DNA of 64,000 bases, taken from the NCBI RefSeq assembly GCF_040396155.1, contig NZ_JBEBOY010000011.1:1-64000 (forward strand), written 5' to 3'. How positions within the stretch are numbered: the stretch's first letter is position 1; each line of letters opens with the position of its first letter. The DNA is from Tissierella praeacuta_A. GTDB taxonomy: Bacteria; Bacillota; Clostridia; Tissierellales; Tissierellaceae. Both the position numbers and the translations under genes were made by a program. The notes below the pieces were generated by a model, which saw nothing but the letters and a program-made list of their open reading frames with translations, was not told where the DNA came from and searched no databases. This document shows positions 25,865-34,420 of the stretch, in pieces.

Positions 25865-26338
25865 ATGAAAAACATTGCTTTCTATCCGACATCCCTCGGT
25901 TTGCTTGGTATTGTAGAAAAAAACGGTGCAATTATTGAACTCTTCTTTGGCAAAGAACATAAGTCCACAGAATACGTGGAGCAGGAAACCCCGTTACTAA
26001 AGGAAGCAGCACGTCAACTGGAGGAATATCTTGATGGTAAGCTCAAATCCTTTGACCTACCCCTTGCACCGGAAGGTACAGATTTTCAGCAAACTGTATG
26101 GGCTGCTTTGCGGGATATACCTTATGGTGAAACTCGTACCTACAAGCAGGTGGCAGAGGTGATTAGGAAACCAGAAGCATCCCGTGCAGTGGGTACAGCC
26201 AACGGTAAAAATCCGATTTTAATTATTACACCATGCCATCGGGTTATAGGTACAGATGGAAAGCTTGTAGGCTACGCTGCGGGACTTGCAGTTAAAGAAA
26301 AACTTTTGGAGATGGAAAAGAACTATGTCAACGGTTAA
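25865..26338 (+). CDS. ogt: Methylated-DNA--protein-cysteine methyltransferase
   Basis: This is a 157-residue suicide repair protein that takes the alkyl group from O6-alkylguanine onto its own cysteine. The active site PCHRVIG is at about residues 123-129, with the helix-turn-helix region SRAVGTANGKNP before it and the wing AGLAVKEKLLEME after it. An N-terminal ribonuclease-like domain is present. GGAGG precedes the ATG. The next gene starts inside its last codons. It is first in an alkylation-repair operon that is visibly richer in G and C than its surroundings. Confidence 0.95.
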   Translation: MKNIAFYPTSLGLLGIVEKNGAIIELFFGKEHKSTEYVEQETPLLKEAARQLEEYLDGKLKSFDLPLAPEGTDFQQTVWAALRDIPYGETRTYKQVAEVIRKPEASRAVGTANGKNPILIITPCHRVIGTDGKLVGYAAGLAVKEKLLEMEKNYVNG

Positions 26339-26948
26339 AATAAAGTATTTTGAATACGGCAGGACAGAATTAAATTACCTGGCATCCATCGATCCCGTCC
26401 TTGGTGCCGCAATCAGGCGTCTTGGGAGGGTGGAACGTCAGGTTATTCCAGATATTTTTGCAGCTCTTGTCTATACTATTATCGGGCAACTTGTGTCTGT
26501 TCGTTCAGCAAATACTGTTTGGTCAAGGATGCAGGATACCTTTGGTGACATCACACCAGAGAATCTATCCATTTACACTGCTGACCATATTCAAGCTTGT
26601 GGTATGACAATGAAAAAAGCAATTTGTATTCATGATATTACAGAAAATATTGTACAAGGACAATTTGATCTGTCTATTTTGAATACTTTGTCCGACAGTG
26701 AGGTCATTAAACAATTAATATCCTTGCCTGGCATTGGACGGTGGACGGCTGAAATGATCCTCTTAAATTGCATGGAACGTCCTAATGTGGTTAGCTGGGG
26801 TGACCTTGCTATACGCCGAGGGATGAAGAGGCTGTACGGCCTCCAAGAACTTACCAAGCAACAGTTTGATGAATATCGAAAACTCTATTCGCCTTATGGT
26901 TCGGTGGCCTCTATTTATTTGTGGAGACTTTCCTTTGGACACAACTAA
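26325..26948 (+). CDS. DNA-3-methyladenine glycosylase II (AlkA-like)
   Basis: This is a 207-residue HhH-GPD base-excision glycosylase that removes alkylated purines. It shows the helix-hairpin-helix LPGIGRWTAEMILL (residues about 134-147) followed by the catalytic aspartate in SWGDLAIRRG (about 157-166). It lacks the N-terminal domain of E. coli AlkA, as do many Firmicute versions. The ATG at 26325 overlaps ogt by 14 bases, so the two are translationally coupled. Confidence 0.92.
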   Translation: MSTVKIKYFEYGRTELNYLASIDPVLGAAIRRLGRVERQVIPDIFAALVYTIIGQLVSVRSANTVWSRMQDTFGDITPENLSIYTADHIQACGMTMKKAICIHDITENIVQGQFDLSILNTLSDSEVIKQLISLPGIGRWTAEMILLNCMERPNVVSWGDLAIRRGMKRLYGLQELTKQQFDEYRKLYSPYGSVASIYLWRLSFGHN

Positions 26949-27139
26949 ATGCGAAATACAAAGCTGACTATACGAAGGCGGTTGAAGAAATTCTCAGCCA
27001 TCTAAAAGAAAGCTGTGTACCAATTGATGAAATTTTGGAAGAGGTGCAAAGTGTTTACGGAGAATTGCATCTGCTAGAAATAGAAATCAAACGGGGGAAA
27101 CATCGACCTCCAAAATCTAATATAGAGAAAACGAGGTGA
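26921..27139 (+). CDS. Small hypothetical protein in the alkylation-repair operon
   Basis: The frame gives 72 residues from a GTG inside the end of the glycosylase gene. The middle (ADYTKAVEEILSHLKESC) and (LEEVQSVYGELHLLEIEIK) segments are charged and predicted helical or coiled-coil, and the C-terminus is basic with HRPPKSN. I do not recognise a family. It fills the gap between alkA and the alkD-like gene without stops, shares their composition and overlaps the upstream gene, so it may be real. A frameshifted tail of the glycosylase or of another gene is the alternative. The start is uncertain. Confidence 0.45.
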   Translation: METFLWTQLNAKYKADYTKAVEEILSHLKESCVPIDEILEEVQSVYGELHLLEIEIKRGKHRPPKSNIEKTR

Positions 27140-27146
27140 TACGATT

Positions 27147-27827
27147 ATGGACATGATTCGTGAACAACTTATGAGACTTGCGGAAGAAGATTATCAGAAC
27201 TTTTCCTCCAAACTTTTGCCCAATATTGATACAATACTTGGTGTTCGTCTGCCGCAGCTTCGCAAGCTGGCAAAGCAAATTGCAAAGGCAGATTGGTGCA
27301 CATACCTGAACACCGCGGAAAATGACTATTTCGAAGAGATAATGTTGCAAGGCATGGTGATTGGGTACGCACCCTGTGAAGTGGAAGAACGGCTCTCATA
27401 TATAAGCAGCTTTGTGCCCAAAATTGACAACTGGTCAATATGCGATAGCTTTTGCACTGGGCTTAAGTTTACAGTGGAAAATCGGGATCGTGTTTGGGAC
27501 TTTTTACAGATATATTTTCGTTCTGTGCAGGAATATGAGCTTAGGTTTGCTATAGTAATGTTGCTGTCCTATTATATAGACGAGAAATATATTAATCGTG
27601 TACTAGATGTATTGGATGCCGTCAAGCATGAGGGGTATTATGCTAAGATGGCAGTTGCTTGGGCTATTTCTATCTGTTATATTAAACTGCCGAAGCAGAC
27701 CATGTCCTATTTGAAGCAGAATACATTAGATGATTTCACATATAATAAAGCATTGCAAAAAATAACAGAATCCTACCGTATAGATAAGGAAACCAAAGGG
27801 ATAATCCGTGATATGAAGCGAAAATAA
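27147..27827 (+). CDS. DNA alkylation repair protein (AlkD-like HEAT-repeat)
   Basis: This is a 226-residue all-helical protein of the AlkC/AlkD superfamily, which removes positively charged alkylated bases without base flipping. It shows GVRLPQLRKLAKQIAK (residues about 32-47), EEIMLQGMVIGYAP, the family centre DNWSICDSFCTGLKF (about 93-107, with the Trp and Asp), and MAVAWAISICYIKLP (Trp and helix). It starts a few bases after the small protein and lies 18 bases before the Ada-like gene, within the same operon. Confidence 0.9.
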   Translation: MDMIREQLMRLAEEDYQNFSSKLLPNIDTILGVRLPQLRKLAKQIAKADWCTYLNTAENDYFEEIMLQGMVIGYAPCEVEERLSYISSFVPKIDNWSICDSFCTGLKFTVENRDRVWDFLQIYFRSVQEYELRFAIVMLLSYYIDEKYINRVLDVLDAVKHEGYYAKMAVAWAISICYIKLPKQTMSYLKQNTLDDFTYNKALQKITESYRIDKETKGIIRDMKRK

Positions 27828-27845
27828 AAAAAGAAGGTGGTATAC

Positions 27846-28415
27846 ATGCTACTCAGCGATGAAGAAAAATGGAAAATTGCCATTGATTGTGATTCATCTC
27901 ATGACGGTCAGTTTTTCTATGGAGTGAAAACAACCGGTATTTTCTGTCGACCGTCCTGTAAATCTAAAAGTCCAAAAAGAGATCATGTGGTATTTTTTGA
28001 TATTGCTGAGCAGGCTCAAACTGCTGGATTTCGCCCTTGTAAGCGGTGCAGACCTGATCTCTTGAAATTTGAACCCAAAAGAGAGACTATCGAAAGAATT
28101 AAAAAGGTGATCGATGAGTTTTATACTGATCCAAAACAGCTTAAAAAGGAGATCGATGGAATTGGTATTAGCAAAAACAGTATGATCCGGATATTTCAGG
28201 ATCAGTTAGGCATAACTCCAGTTCAATATATCAATAAACTTAGAATTGAGAAGGCAAAAGAACTTTTGTTGAACTCACAGGACACGATTCTATCTATTGC
28301 TTTGCAATGTGGCTTTGGCAGTCTCTCAACATTTTACAGGTTTTTTCGACATTTAGTAGGTATGTCACCTACACAGTACAGTAAACTTTTTGCTGGAAAG
28401 GAAGATGTGAAATGA
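27846..28415 (+). CDS. AdaA-like methylphosphotriester sensor and AraC-type activator
   Basis: This is a 189-residue fusion of the Ada zinc domain and an AraC-type DNA-binding domain. Zinc cysteines lie in IFCRPSCKSKSP (Cys38 as likely methyl acceptor, then Cys42) and FRPCKRCRPD (about 69-72). The AraC part (about 90-185) shows GISKNSMIRIFQDQLGITPVQ and the closing MSPTQYSK. When it repairs methylphosphotriesters in DNA, the methylated form activates repair genes. AAGGTGG lies upstream of the ATG at 27846. It probably activates its own operon (ogt, alkA, alkD). It ends overlapping a DUF1848 remnant. Confidence 0.92.
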   Translation: MLLSDEEKWKIAIDCDSSHDGQFFYGVKTTGIFCRPSCKSKSPKRDHVVFFDIAEQAQTAGFRPCKRCRPDLLKFEPKRETIERIKKVIDEFYTDPKQLKKEIDGIGISKNSMIRIFQDQLGITPVQYINKLRIEKAKELLLNSQDTILSIALQCGFGSLSTFYRFFRHLVGMSPTQYSKLFAGKEDVK

Positions 28416-28552
28416 TTGTCAGTGTAAGCCGTCGTACAGATATTCCGGCCTTTTATTCAGAGTGGTTATTGAACCGGCTACGTGAGGGGTATGTACTGGT
28501 ACCACATCCAAGGAGACATGGACATTCTTTCTGGACTTTTACCCTAAGGTGA
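28412..28552 (+). pseudogene. Truncated DUF1848-family gene
   Basis: The ATG overlaps the stop of the Ada-like gene. The frame reads IVSVSRRTDIPAFYSEW then NRLREGYVLVPHP, the highly typical N-terminus of DUF1848 proteins (about 300 residues, cysteine-rich, function unknown), and ends at residue 46. No continuation was found in the other frames. DUF1848 is thus the sixth and broken member of this operon. Confidence 0.75.
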
Positions 28553-29283
28553 GGACAGCCATGAAAGGCATTTCTCCTATTTTAATCGGTGAAGTTGAAG
28601 AAGCAGTGATCATAACAGAGAGAGATGTGAAATCCCTAAAGGATTTTCAACTGATGTTCTTATGATGGGATGGAATTTAGAATGTATTAGCAAAATAGCA
28701 AAGAACAAATTGTTCAGGTAATGTTATATAACTTTAAGTATGGAAGGTTTATTTAAGATGTAATTTTACAGCAACATTCTATCACAATATAAGAATATTA
28801 GGAGCATTTAATATCACTTTATTAGCTACTTATTTCTGTTTTTAATTTCGGTATAATCTTTTAATATTATTGTACCTATTGATGAATTAATGTTTGTTAG
28901 TTCTATTATATTATTTAATACTGTTCCCTTGAAGTTTGCAATGGTGAGTCAAGAATAATTTTATTGTTATTTGGTTACCGCTAAATATTATTATAGCTAT
29001 TAAACATGACACCTATTGTCATATATAAAGGAGAATTTATGAAATCTGGAAGAGAAATAAAAGTATGTCTTAAAAATAAAGTATAAACAAATTAGCGAAG
29101 CATCATTTTTATAATATACAATTTATATCAGCGATACGGTACTAGCATAAAAGCATACTGGGATAGTTCAACATCGATTATTGAAATATATGTTTTTTAC
29201 AAAATGGGAATATTGAATGAAAGGGCATCGTTTAAGAGATAGAAAAGAGATTAACTATTGGATATATGAGAGGAGAACTATTT
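28553..29283. other. No intact gene recognised
   Basis: About 730 bases with only short frames. A 15-codon frame at 29039 (MKSGREIKVCLKNKV) has AAAGGAG upstream but no recognisable role. The rest is AT-rich and looks decayed. Confidence 0.45.
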
Positions 29284-29703
29284 ATGACAAGTGGAATAAC
29301 GAAAATAATTGATTATAGAGTAGAACCGCCTGCTGATTTTAAAGAATTATTAGATTTATATAAAGTTTTAGGATGGAATTCACTTAATTTAACAACTGAT
29401 GAGTTGGAACAAATGTGTATGAACAGTTGGTATGCAGTATATGCTTTTGAGGCGGATAAGTTGGTGGGTATGGGGCGTGTCATATCCGATGGAGTTGTTA
29501 CAGGAGTGATATGTGGTGTGTGCGTGTTGCCCGATTATCAATCAAAAGGAATTGGTAAAGAAATAATAAGTAGACTGGTTCAATACTGTGAACAAAAGCG
29601 AGTAATTCCGCAGTTACTCTGTGTGGAAAAGTTAGAACCTTACTATGAAAAATTAGGGTTTACAAAGTTTTCTGTTGGTATGACGCGGGGTGCTAGGCGT
29701 TAA
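29284..29703 (+). CDS. GNAT-family N-acetyltransferase
   Basis: This is a 139-residue acetyltransferase with CVLPDYQSKGIGKEIISRLV (CoA loop, about residues 77-96) and LEPYYEKLGFTKFSVGMTR as the closing strands. GAGAGGA lies upstream of the ATG at 29284, which is better placed than the earlier in-frame ATG. A 3' fragment of the same gene, with the same downstream sequence, lies at 13996-14086. It is followed in tail-to-tail orientation by a broken copy of the WYL regulator. The substrate is unknown. Confidence 0.88.
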   Translation: MTSGITKIIDYRVEPPADFKELLDLYKVLGWNSLNLTTDELEQMCMNSWYAVYAFEADKLVGMGRVISDGVVTGVICGVCVLPDYQSKGIGKEIISRLVQYCEQKRVIPQLLCVEKLEPYYEKLGFTKFSVGMTRGARR

Positions 29704-29706
29704 TTT

Positions 29707-29930
29707 TAATTATTTATATAGCTGAATAATTTCAGCAGCTTTTGCTTTAAATTCATTAACTGCTTTAACAGGCTGTATGATTCTTATATTTTTCCCATAT
29801 ACAAAAGCAAATTCAATGCCTTGCTAAATATCTTCAAAAACTAAATCTAAGAAAATTTTATTGTCTCTTATAACTTCTTTACTTACAGTGATAAATTTTC
29901 TTTCCTTTATATGATTTATAATCGAAGGAG
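29707..29930 (-). pseudogene. 3' remnant of the WYL regulator
   Basis: About 220 bases are close to identical, apart from scattered substitutions, to 14090-14310, the last quarter of the WYL regulator gene on the minus strand. An internal TAG-type change (at the CCTTGCTAAATATC site) breaks the frame, and similarity stops abruptly near 29930, where the 16826-type repeat begins. Confidence 0.8.
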
Positions 29931-30003
29931 TAGTTATAAATTAATTGAATTTATAATCAGCTTAGCTTATAATGTAAGGAATTGGATATTCTACTGCTAT
30001 ATA
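29931..30003 (+). repeat. Deleted copy of 16826-16965
   Basis: The segment matches 16826-16887 and then jumps directly to the sequence matching 16948-16960, consistent with a deletion between two short GGAATTG repeats. It lies directly after the WYL remnant, keeping the order seen at 14-17 kb. Confidence 0.65.
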
Positions 30004-30082
30004 TAACACAATGTATTCTACTATATTAAAGCTACGGTAGTTTGTAAGATTATAGACAAATTTTGTAATTAGAGGTGAGTTT

Positions 30083-30553
30083 ATGAGAGATATTTTAATT
30101 GAACAGGCTATATCGCGAAATTCAATAGAGACAGAAAAACTCTTGCGTATTTGGAAACATTCTGTAAAGGCGACCCACTTGTTTTTAACAGAAAATGATA
30201 TTGCTATGTTGCTTCCACAGGTGAAACTGGGTATTGAAGAAGTCGATAAGCTTATGATAGCTAAGGATAAATCAGGAGAACCGACTGGATTTATGGGTGT
30301 AGAAAATAGTAAAATAGAAATGTTGTTTATAAGTCCTGAACATTTTGGAAGGGGCATTGGAACATTGCTTATTAACTATGCAATAAATGTGCTTGAAGCA
30401 CATTTTGTTGATGTAAATGAACAAAATCAACAGGCTTTAGGATTTTATAAACATTCAGGCTTTGAGGTATATGATAGATCTGAAACGGATGAACAGGGGA
30501 ATCCTTTTCCAATCCTGCATATGGAGCTTATCAAGGGTACAAGCATGAAATGA
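30083..30553 (+). CDS. GNAT-family N-acetyltransferase
   Basis: This is a 156-residue acetyltransferase. It shows LRIWKHSVKATHLFLTENDI near the N-terminus, EMLFISPEHFGRGIGTLLINYA (CoA loop, about residues 75-96) and VNEQNQQALGFYKHSGFEVYDRSETDEQG. This resembles YjaB/YhhY-type enzymes, with the H-x-F pattern after the first helix. AGAGGTG precedes the ATG. It forms a single-gene unit among other acetyltransferases. The acceptor is unknown. Confidence 0.9.
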   Translation: MRDILIEQAISRNSIETEKLLRIWKHSVKATHLFLTENDIAMLLPQVKLGIEEVDKLMIAKDKSGEPTGFMGVENSKIEMLFISPEHFGRGIGTLLINYAINVLEAHFVDVNEQNQQALGFYKHSGFEVYDRSETDEQGNPFPILHMELIKGTSMK

Positions 30554-30582
30554 AAATTATACAATTATTAATGTTTGTAGAA

Positions 30583-30613
30583 AGTCAAGATAGCCTTTTT
30601 ATTAAAAGTAGAA
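30583..30613 (+). repeat. Copy of the 18411 segment
   Basis: GATAGCCTTTTTA and AAAAGTAGAA recur here with the spacing seen at 18411-18434. It is the third collinear match between the two areas. Confidence 0.5.
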
Positions 30614-30743
30614 CGGGTAAAAGAAATAAATGGTATTGTTGGTATAGTCTATACTGGTCGAATGAGATTAGCGTAATTTCATGATAATTATAATTTAGAA
30701 ATAATATGAAAAACTATATTTTATTTGGAAGGAGGCTATTTAT

Positions 30744-31259
30744 ATGAAAGTTGAAGTTGTAGAGTATAACAGCGAATGGCCAAATTTATATCTGGAAGAA
30801 GCTGAAAAAATCAAAAATATACTTGGAAATGAATTAGTTGATATTTACCATATTGGAAGCACATCAGTAGGAAATCTAAAAGCTAAACCAATTATTGATA
30901 TTATGCCTGTGGTAAGAGATATTACAAAAGTTGATGATTATAATAAGGAGTTTGAAGCTCTTGGTTACGAGCCAAAAGGCGAATTTGGTATGGCTGGCAG
31001 AAGATATTTTAGAAAAGGGCTGGAAAACAGAACCCATCAAATTCATATATTTGAAAGAAGTAACTCTAATGATATTGAAAGGCATTTAGCCGTTCGTGAT
31101 TATTTAAGAACACACCCAGAGGATGCATTTGAATATGGAGAACTAAAGAGCAGATTAGCTGCTATGTTTCCTTCTGATATTGAGGCTTATTGTGATGGTA
31201 AAGATAAGTTTGTTAAGGAATTAGAAAGAAAAGCGCTAGAATGGTATCACAACGCATAA
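30744..31259 (+). CDS. GrpB/UPF0157-family nucleotidyltransferase-fold protein
   Basis: This is a 171-residue protein of the GrpB family, which has a nucleotidyltransferase fold of unknown substrate. It shows VEYNSEWPNLYLEEAEKI (residues 5-22), DIYHIGSTSVGNLKAKPIIDIMPVV (about 34-58; the G-S-T-S-V loop and the D-x-x-P acids) and HQIHIFERSN with HLAVRDYLRTHPEDA. GGAGG lies nine bases before the ATG. A GC-rich hairpin follows. Plasmid-borne GrpB proteins are common in accessory DNA; function remains unproven. Confidence 0.9.
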   Translation: MKVEVVEYNSEWPNLYLEEAEKIKNILGNELVDIYHIGSTSVGNLKAKPIIDIMPVVRDITKVDDYNKEFEALGYEPKGEFGMAGRRYFRKGLENRTHQIHIFERSNSNDIERHLAVRDYLRTHPEDAFEYGELKSRLAAMFPSDIEAYCDGKDKFVKELERKALEWYHNA

Positions 31260-31271
31260 TGAGCATAACTG

Positions 31272-31298
31272 GGTGTAGGCAGTCCTGCTGCCTGCACC
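31272..31298 (+). terminator. Hairpin after the GrpB-like gene
   Basis: GGTGTAGGCAG-TCCTG-CTGCCTGCACC (11 pairs, one wobble). There is no T tail directly after it, so it is a weak terminator call. Confidence 0.45.
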
Positions 31299-31375
31299 AA
31301 GATAACATTTTTAAAAAGGTGGCTGCTCCCTTTTGAGCATCAAAAACTAATTTATATTTTGAGAGGGTGATTTGC

Positions 31376-31777
31376 ATGGATCAGATAAAAAGTTGCAGTG
31401 AAGAAAAGGCTAACTATATCCATAGACGTTTACAAGAGTATAATAGTCGATATATTACAGATAGTGAAGACCTGTCTTACTGTATTGAAAATGAAAATGG
31501 TGAGTGCATTGCTGGTATTGTTGCATCAAGAGATATGGATTGTATTACGGTTGACTATTTATTTGTTGATGACGCATATCGAAAAAATGGATATGGTTCA
31601 AAATTATTGACTTATCTTGAAGAACAAGCCATTAGGTTAGATGTAAAAAGAATTATATTAAATACCTTTGGATTTCAAGCTCCAGCTTTTTATGAGAAAC
31701 AAGGTTATCAACTATTCGGAAAAATAGAACCATGTTTTAATGACTATGGACAATATTTTTTTAAGAAAGAATTATAA
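31376..31777 (+). CDS. GNAT-family N-acetyltransferase
   Basis: This is a 133-residue acetyltransferase. It shows VDYLFVDDAYRKNGYGSKLLTYLE (CoA loop, about residues 60-83) and TFGFQAPAFYEKQGYQLFGKIE, the pattern of small AAC-like enzymes that acetylate unknown small molecules. GAGGGTGAT precedes the ATG at 31376. Acetyltransferases of the same superfamily lie to both sides, each with its own ribosome site. Confidence 0.9.
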   Translation: MDQIKSCSEEKANYIHRRLQEYNSRYITDSEDLSYCIENENGECIAGIVASRDMDCITVDYLFVDDAYRKNGYGSKLLTYLEEQAIRLDVKRIILNTFGFQAPAFYEKQGYQLFGKIEPCFNDYGQYFFKKEL

Positions 31778-31904
31778 TGAAAAGTTATGAATACAACACT
31801 TCACATAGTTACTAATTCTATATAGATGTGCATATTTGTTTTATCCAGAAATTATAGTAGTTTACTTATCGATAAGACTATTTATATCCTGGGAGGGATA
31901 ATTA

Positions 31905-32402
31905 ATGAATATAAGATATAATTTTAGTTTAGCCCAAGAAAAAGATATTGCTGATATTTTACTTTTAATTAGAAAAAGAATCCAATGGATGGATAGTTGT
32001 GGTATTGAGCAATGGAATAAGACAAATTACATGGAATGTTACCCAAAAGAGTATTTTGATGACTGTGTTTTAAAACATAAATTATATGTTTTGAGCGAAA
32101 AGGAATCTAATAAAATTGTTGGAGCTGTTGTATTGAATGATACAGATAAACGATGGAAAGATGAGATGCCTGCTTATTACGTACATAATTTGGTAACTGA
32201 TTTGGAGGCAAAGGGTGCAGGTGCAGCAATCATAAAATATTGTGAAGATATAGCAATTGAGCACGGCAAAAGAAAACTACGCTTAGACTGTCAAACAGCA
32301 AATGTTAAATTAAACCGCTATTATGAGAATTTAGGATTTATTTATGTTGAAGAAGTGCGGGGTGGATTATATATTGGGAATAAAAGGGAAAAAGCGTTAT
32401 AA
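31905..32402 (+). CDS. GNAT-family N-acetyltransferase
   Basis: This is a 165-residue acetyltransferase with ADILLLIRKRIQWMDSCGIEQWNK at the start, a tryptophan-rich acceptor region, then YYVHNLVTDLEAKGAGAAIIKYCE (CoA loop, about residues 91-114) and NVKLNRYYENLGFIYVEEV. GGGAGGGAT lies upstream of the ATG. It is the last of the acetyltransferase cluster. The substrate is unknown. Confidence 0.9.
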   Translation: MNIRYNFSLAQEKDIADILLLIRKRIQWMDSCGIEQWNKTNYMECYPKEYFDDCVLKHKLYVLSEKESNKIVGAVVLNDTDKRWKDEMPAYYVHNLVTDLEAKGAGAAIIKYCEDIAIEHGKRKLRLDCQTANVKLNRYYENLGFIYVEEVRGGLYIGNKREKAL

Positions 32403-32655
32403 CATAGATTATAAGCAATGCACTTAGTTACTTTAATTTATAGCTGTAGAATATGACGATTTAACTATATCAAAGTATTAGAACTAGGAACGTTGAACCG
32501 TACCATAAATAAATACGATTTTCTTATGAAGGGTTGATAAGTTTTCACCCTGTTGAAGTAAATTCTAATTTGTTGAGTAAGAATTAGAATTTATATTATA
32601 AATATTTAACTTAGTAAATTGAATTTACATTGATGAATATAAATAACATACAAAG
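32403..32655. other. No gene recognised
   Basis: AT-rich spacer with stop-filled frames. It ends in the terminator at 32656. Confidence 0.4.
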
Positions 32656-32694
32656 AAAAAAGTAGTAGCTCTTATATAGGACTACTACTTTTTT
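32656..32694 (+). terminator. Rho-independent terminator
   Basis: A 13-bp stem (AAAAAAGTAGTAG with CTACTACTTTTTT) with a 13-base loop. It can act on both strands. Confidence 0.8.
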
Positions 32695-32811
32695 GTCAGC
32701 AAAAAAACGTAACAATAGACAAAGTCATAAAATGTTTACTTATATATAGACAATAAGTCAAAAATGGTATACAATCAACATATAAATATATGTTGAAGGG
32801 TGTTGAGTAAA

Positions 32812-33579
32812 ATGAATGAAAATAAAAAGGAACTATTTTGGAATGTAACTATTGAAGAGATGAAAAAAGGGTATGTTGAGTTAGCGGAAAGTTATAAATG
32901 TATAATTTGTGAGGATGAATTTGCAAAGGGGAGAATATATGAAATAGATTCTATACTTTATGATTCAAGAAAAGCCGCTGAACTTCATATATTAGAAAAA
33001 CATGGCTCTATTCTAGAATATCTATTAAAAATGAACCCATCATTTATAGGGGTATCAGAGGTTCAAAGAGAACTGCTAATATTAATAGCAGCAGGATTAT
33101 CTGATAAGGAAATTGCCATAAAGCTAGGGGTAGCACAGTCTACTATAAGAAATCATCGTTATAAATTACGTGAAAAAGAAAAGCAAGCAAGATTATTTTT
33201 AGCGATGATGGAATTGATATCATTGAACACAAAGAAGATAAACATATTAGACAAGGATATTTTATGTGATGCCCATAAAACAGCAACTACTATAGATGAT
33301 AGATATAACATCACCGATAAGGAAAGAGAAAGTACAATTAAAAACTATATGGATGAAAGTGGAGCAATAAAAACATTTCCTGCTAAGGAAAAAAAGAAAA
33401 TAATAGTTTTATCTGAAATAGTTAAGCATTTTTCTAAAGGAAAAAAATACTCTGAAAAAGAGATAAATAGAATTTTACAAAGAATACATGAGGACCATGC
33501 CACTATTCGAAGAGCCTTAATAGAATATGGGTTTATTGAGCGCACTAACGATTGCAGCAGTTATTGGGTAAAGGAATAA
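32812..33579 (+). CDS. LuxR-type HTH regulator with DUF2087 domain
   Basis: This is a 255-residue cytoplasmic regulator. Residues about 80-130 form a LuxR-type helix-turn-helix (QRELLILIAAGLSDKEIAIKL, then AQSTIRNHRYKLREKEKQA). The C-terminal 75 residues form DUF2087: IKTFPAKEKKKIIVLSEIV, then KYSEKEINRILQRIHEDHAT, and RRALIEYGFIERT. An N-terminal region has a C-I-I-C pair (VSYKCIICEDEF-like) that might bind metal. The ATG at 32812 is chosen, with GAAGGG upstream. It is a single-gene unit, and its target is unknown. Confidence 0.87.
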   Translation: MNENKKELFWNVTIEEMKKGYVELAESYKCIICEDEFAKGRIYEIDSILYDSRKAAELHILEKHGSILEYLLKMNPSFIGVSEVQRELLILIAAGLSDKEIAIKLGVAQSTIRNHRYKLREKEKQARLFLAMMELISLNTKKINILDKDILCDAHKTATTIDDRYNITDKERESTIKNYMDESGAIKTFPAKEKKKIIVLSEIVKHFSKGKKYSEKEINRILQRIHEDHATIRRALIEYGFIERTNDCSSYWVKE

Positions 33580-33670
33580 CTTGGCAATAATTCATCAACT
33601 AATGTGCCATATATTAGCTTTTTTTGCATGGTGGCAAGCTAAGCAAATTTGACAATGCTATAAAATTAAA

Positions 33671-34420
33671 TCATTTTAGAAACTGATGTGTTTTTCCCAT
33701 TTTATAGGCTAATTTAATCATCTCCTGTTCTTCTTCAGTCATATCTCTTTCATACATTTTTCTGAACTGCTGAATAAGGCTATCATAATCTATCTGTTTT
33801 TTGCGTTGTATTGGTCTAATTTTTATATATGATGGATCATAGGATCTTGGTTGAATCGATGAAGTATATATTTTTTTTAATATCTCTGCAGTGTAGTAGG
33901 CATCATAAAGTGCATTATGAAAGTTATACGTTATTGGAATATCAAGCATCTCTATAGCATTTTGAAGACCGAGTAACTTTTTTTCAGAAATACCCAAATA
34001 TTTGGAAACATAAGGCTGGAGATTAATGAACATTTTAGGCAAAGATTTCAGATCTAATTTATAATAGTCGGCACTTCTAAATAGTTATTTTATATCAGAC
34101 ATACCCTAAATACAAAATATAGATTCGGTATTACCTATAAACTTAATATAGGCATTATAAACTTCAGGAAATGGTTCTTCCATAAGAAGTTGTTCTGTAG
34201 TAATGCTGGTTAATTCTGTAATAAATGAATTTACTTTCGAATAAATAGTTGGTTTTACATAGCGGTTAAAAACTGCTATGGTGTTAAAATCTGAATCCAG
34301 CTTTATTGTACCTATTTGGACAATTTCAAAAGGATATCTGGATCTTTTTATGATAGTATTTTGTTCGCCGAAAGAAGAAAAATCCTGATTAAATTCTAAA
34401 TCAAAAACAATATAGCACAT
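33671..34420 (-). pseudogene. DEDD-type 3'-5' exonuclease gene with two nonsense codons
   Basis: On the minus strand one continuous frame of about 249 codons encodes an exonuclease of the KapD/ERI-like type: YIVFDLEFNQDF (first Asp-Glu pair) at the start, and HNALYDAYYTAEILKKIY (His-Asp-Ala motif) in the second half. It is broken by TAG at 34106-34108, where relatives have a Trp codon (reading C-I-stop-G-M-S-D-I-K), and TAA at 34085-34087. There is no frameshift. The stretch between, FRSADYYKLDLKSLP, is intact. Decay therefore seems recent, or the stops are read through. Confidence 0.85.

Noticed and set aside
29039..29086. 15-codon frame with a ribosome site as a leader peptide
   Set aside because: No downstream attenuator or regulated gene follows within 200 bases, so it is only noted as part of an empty stretch.
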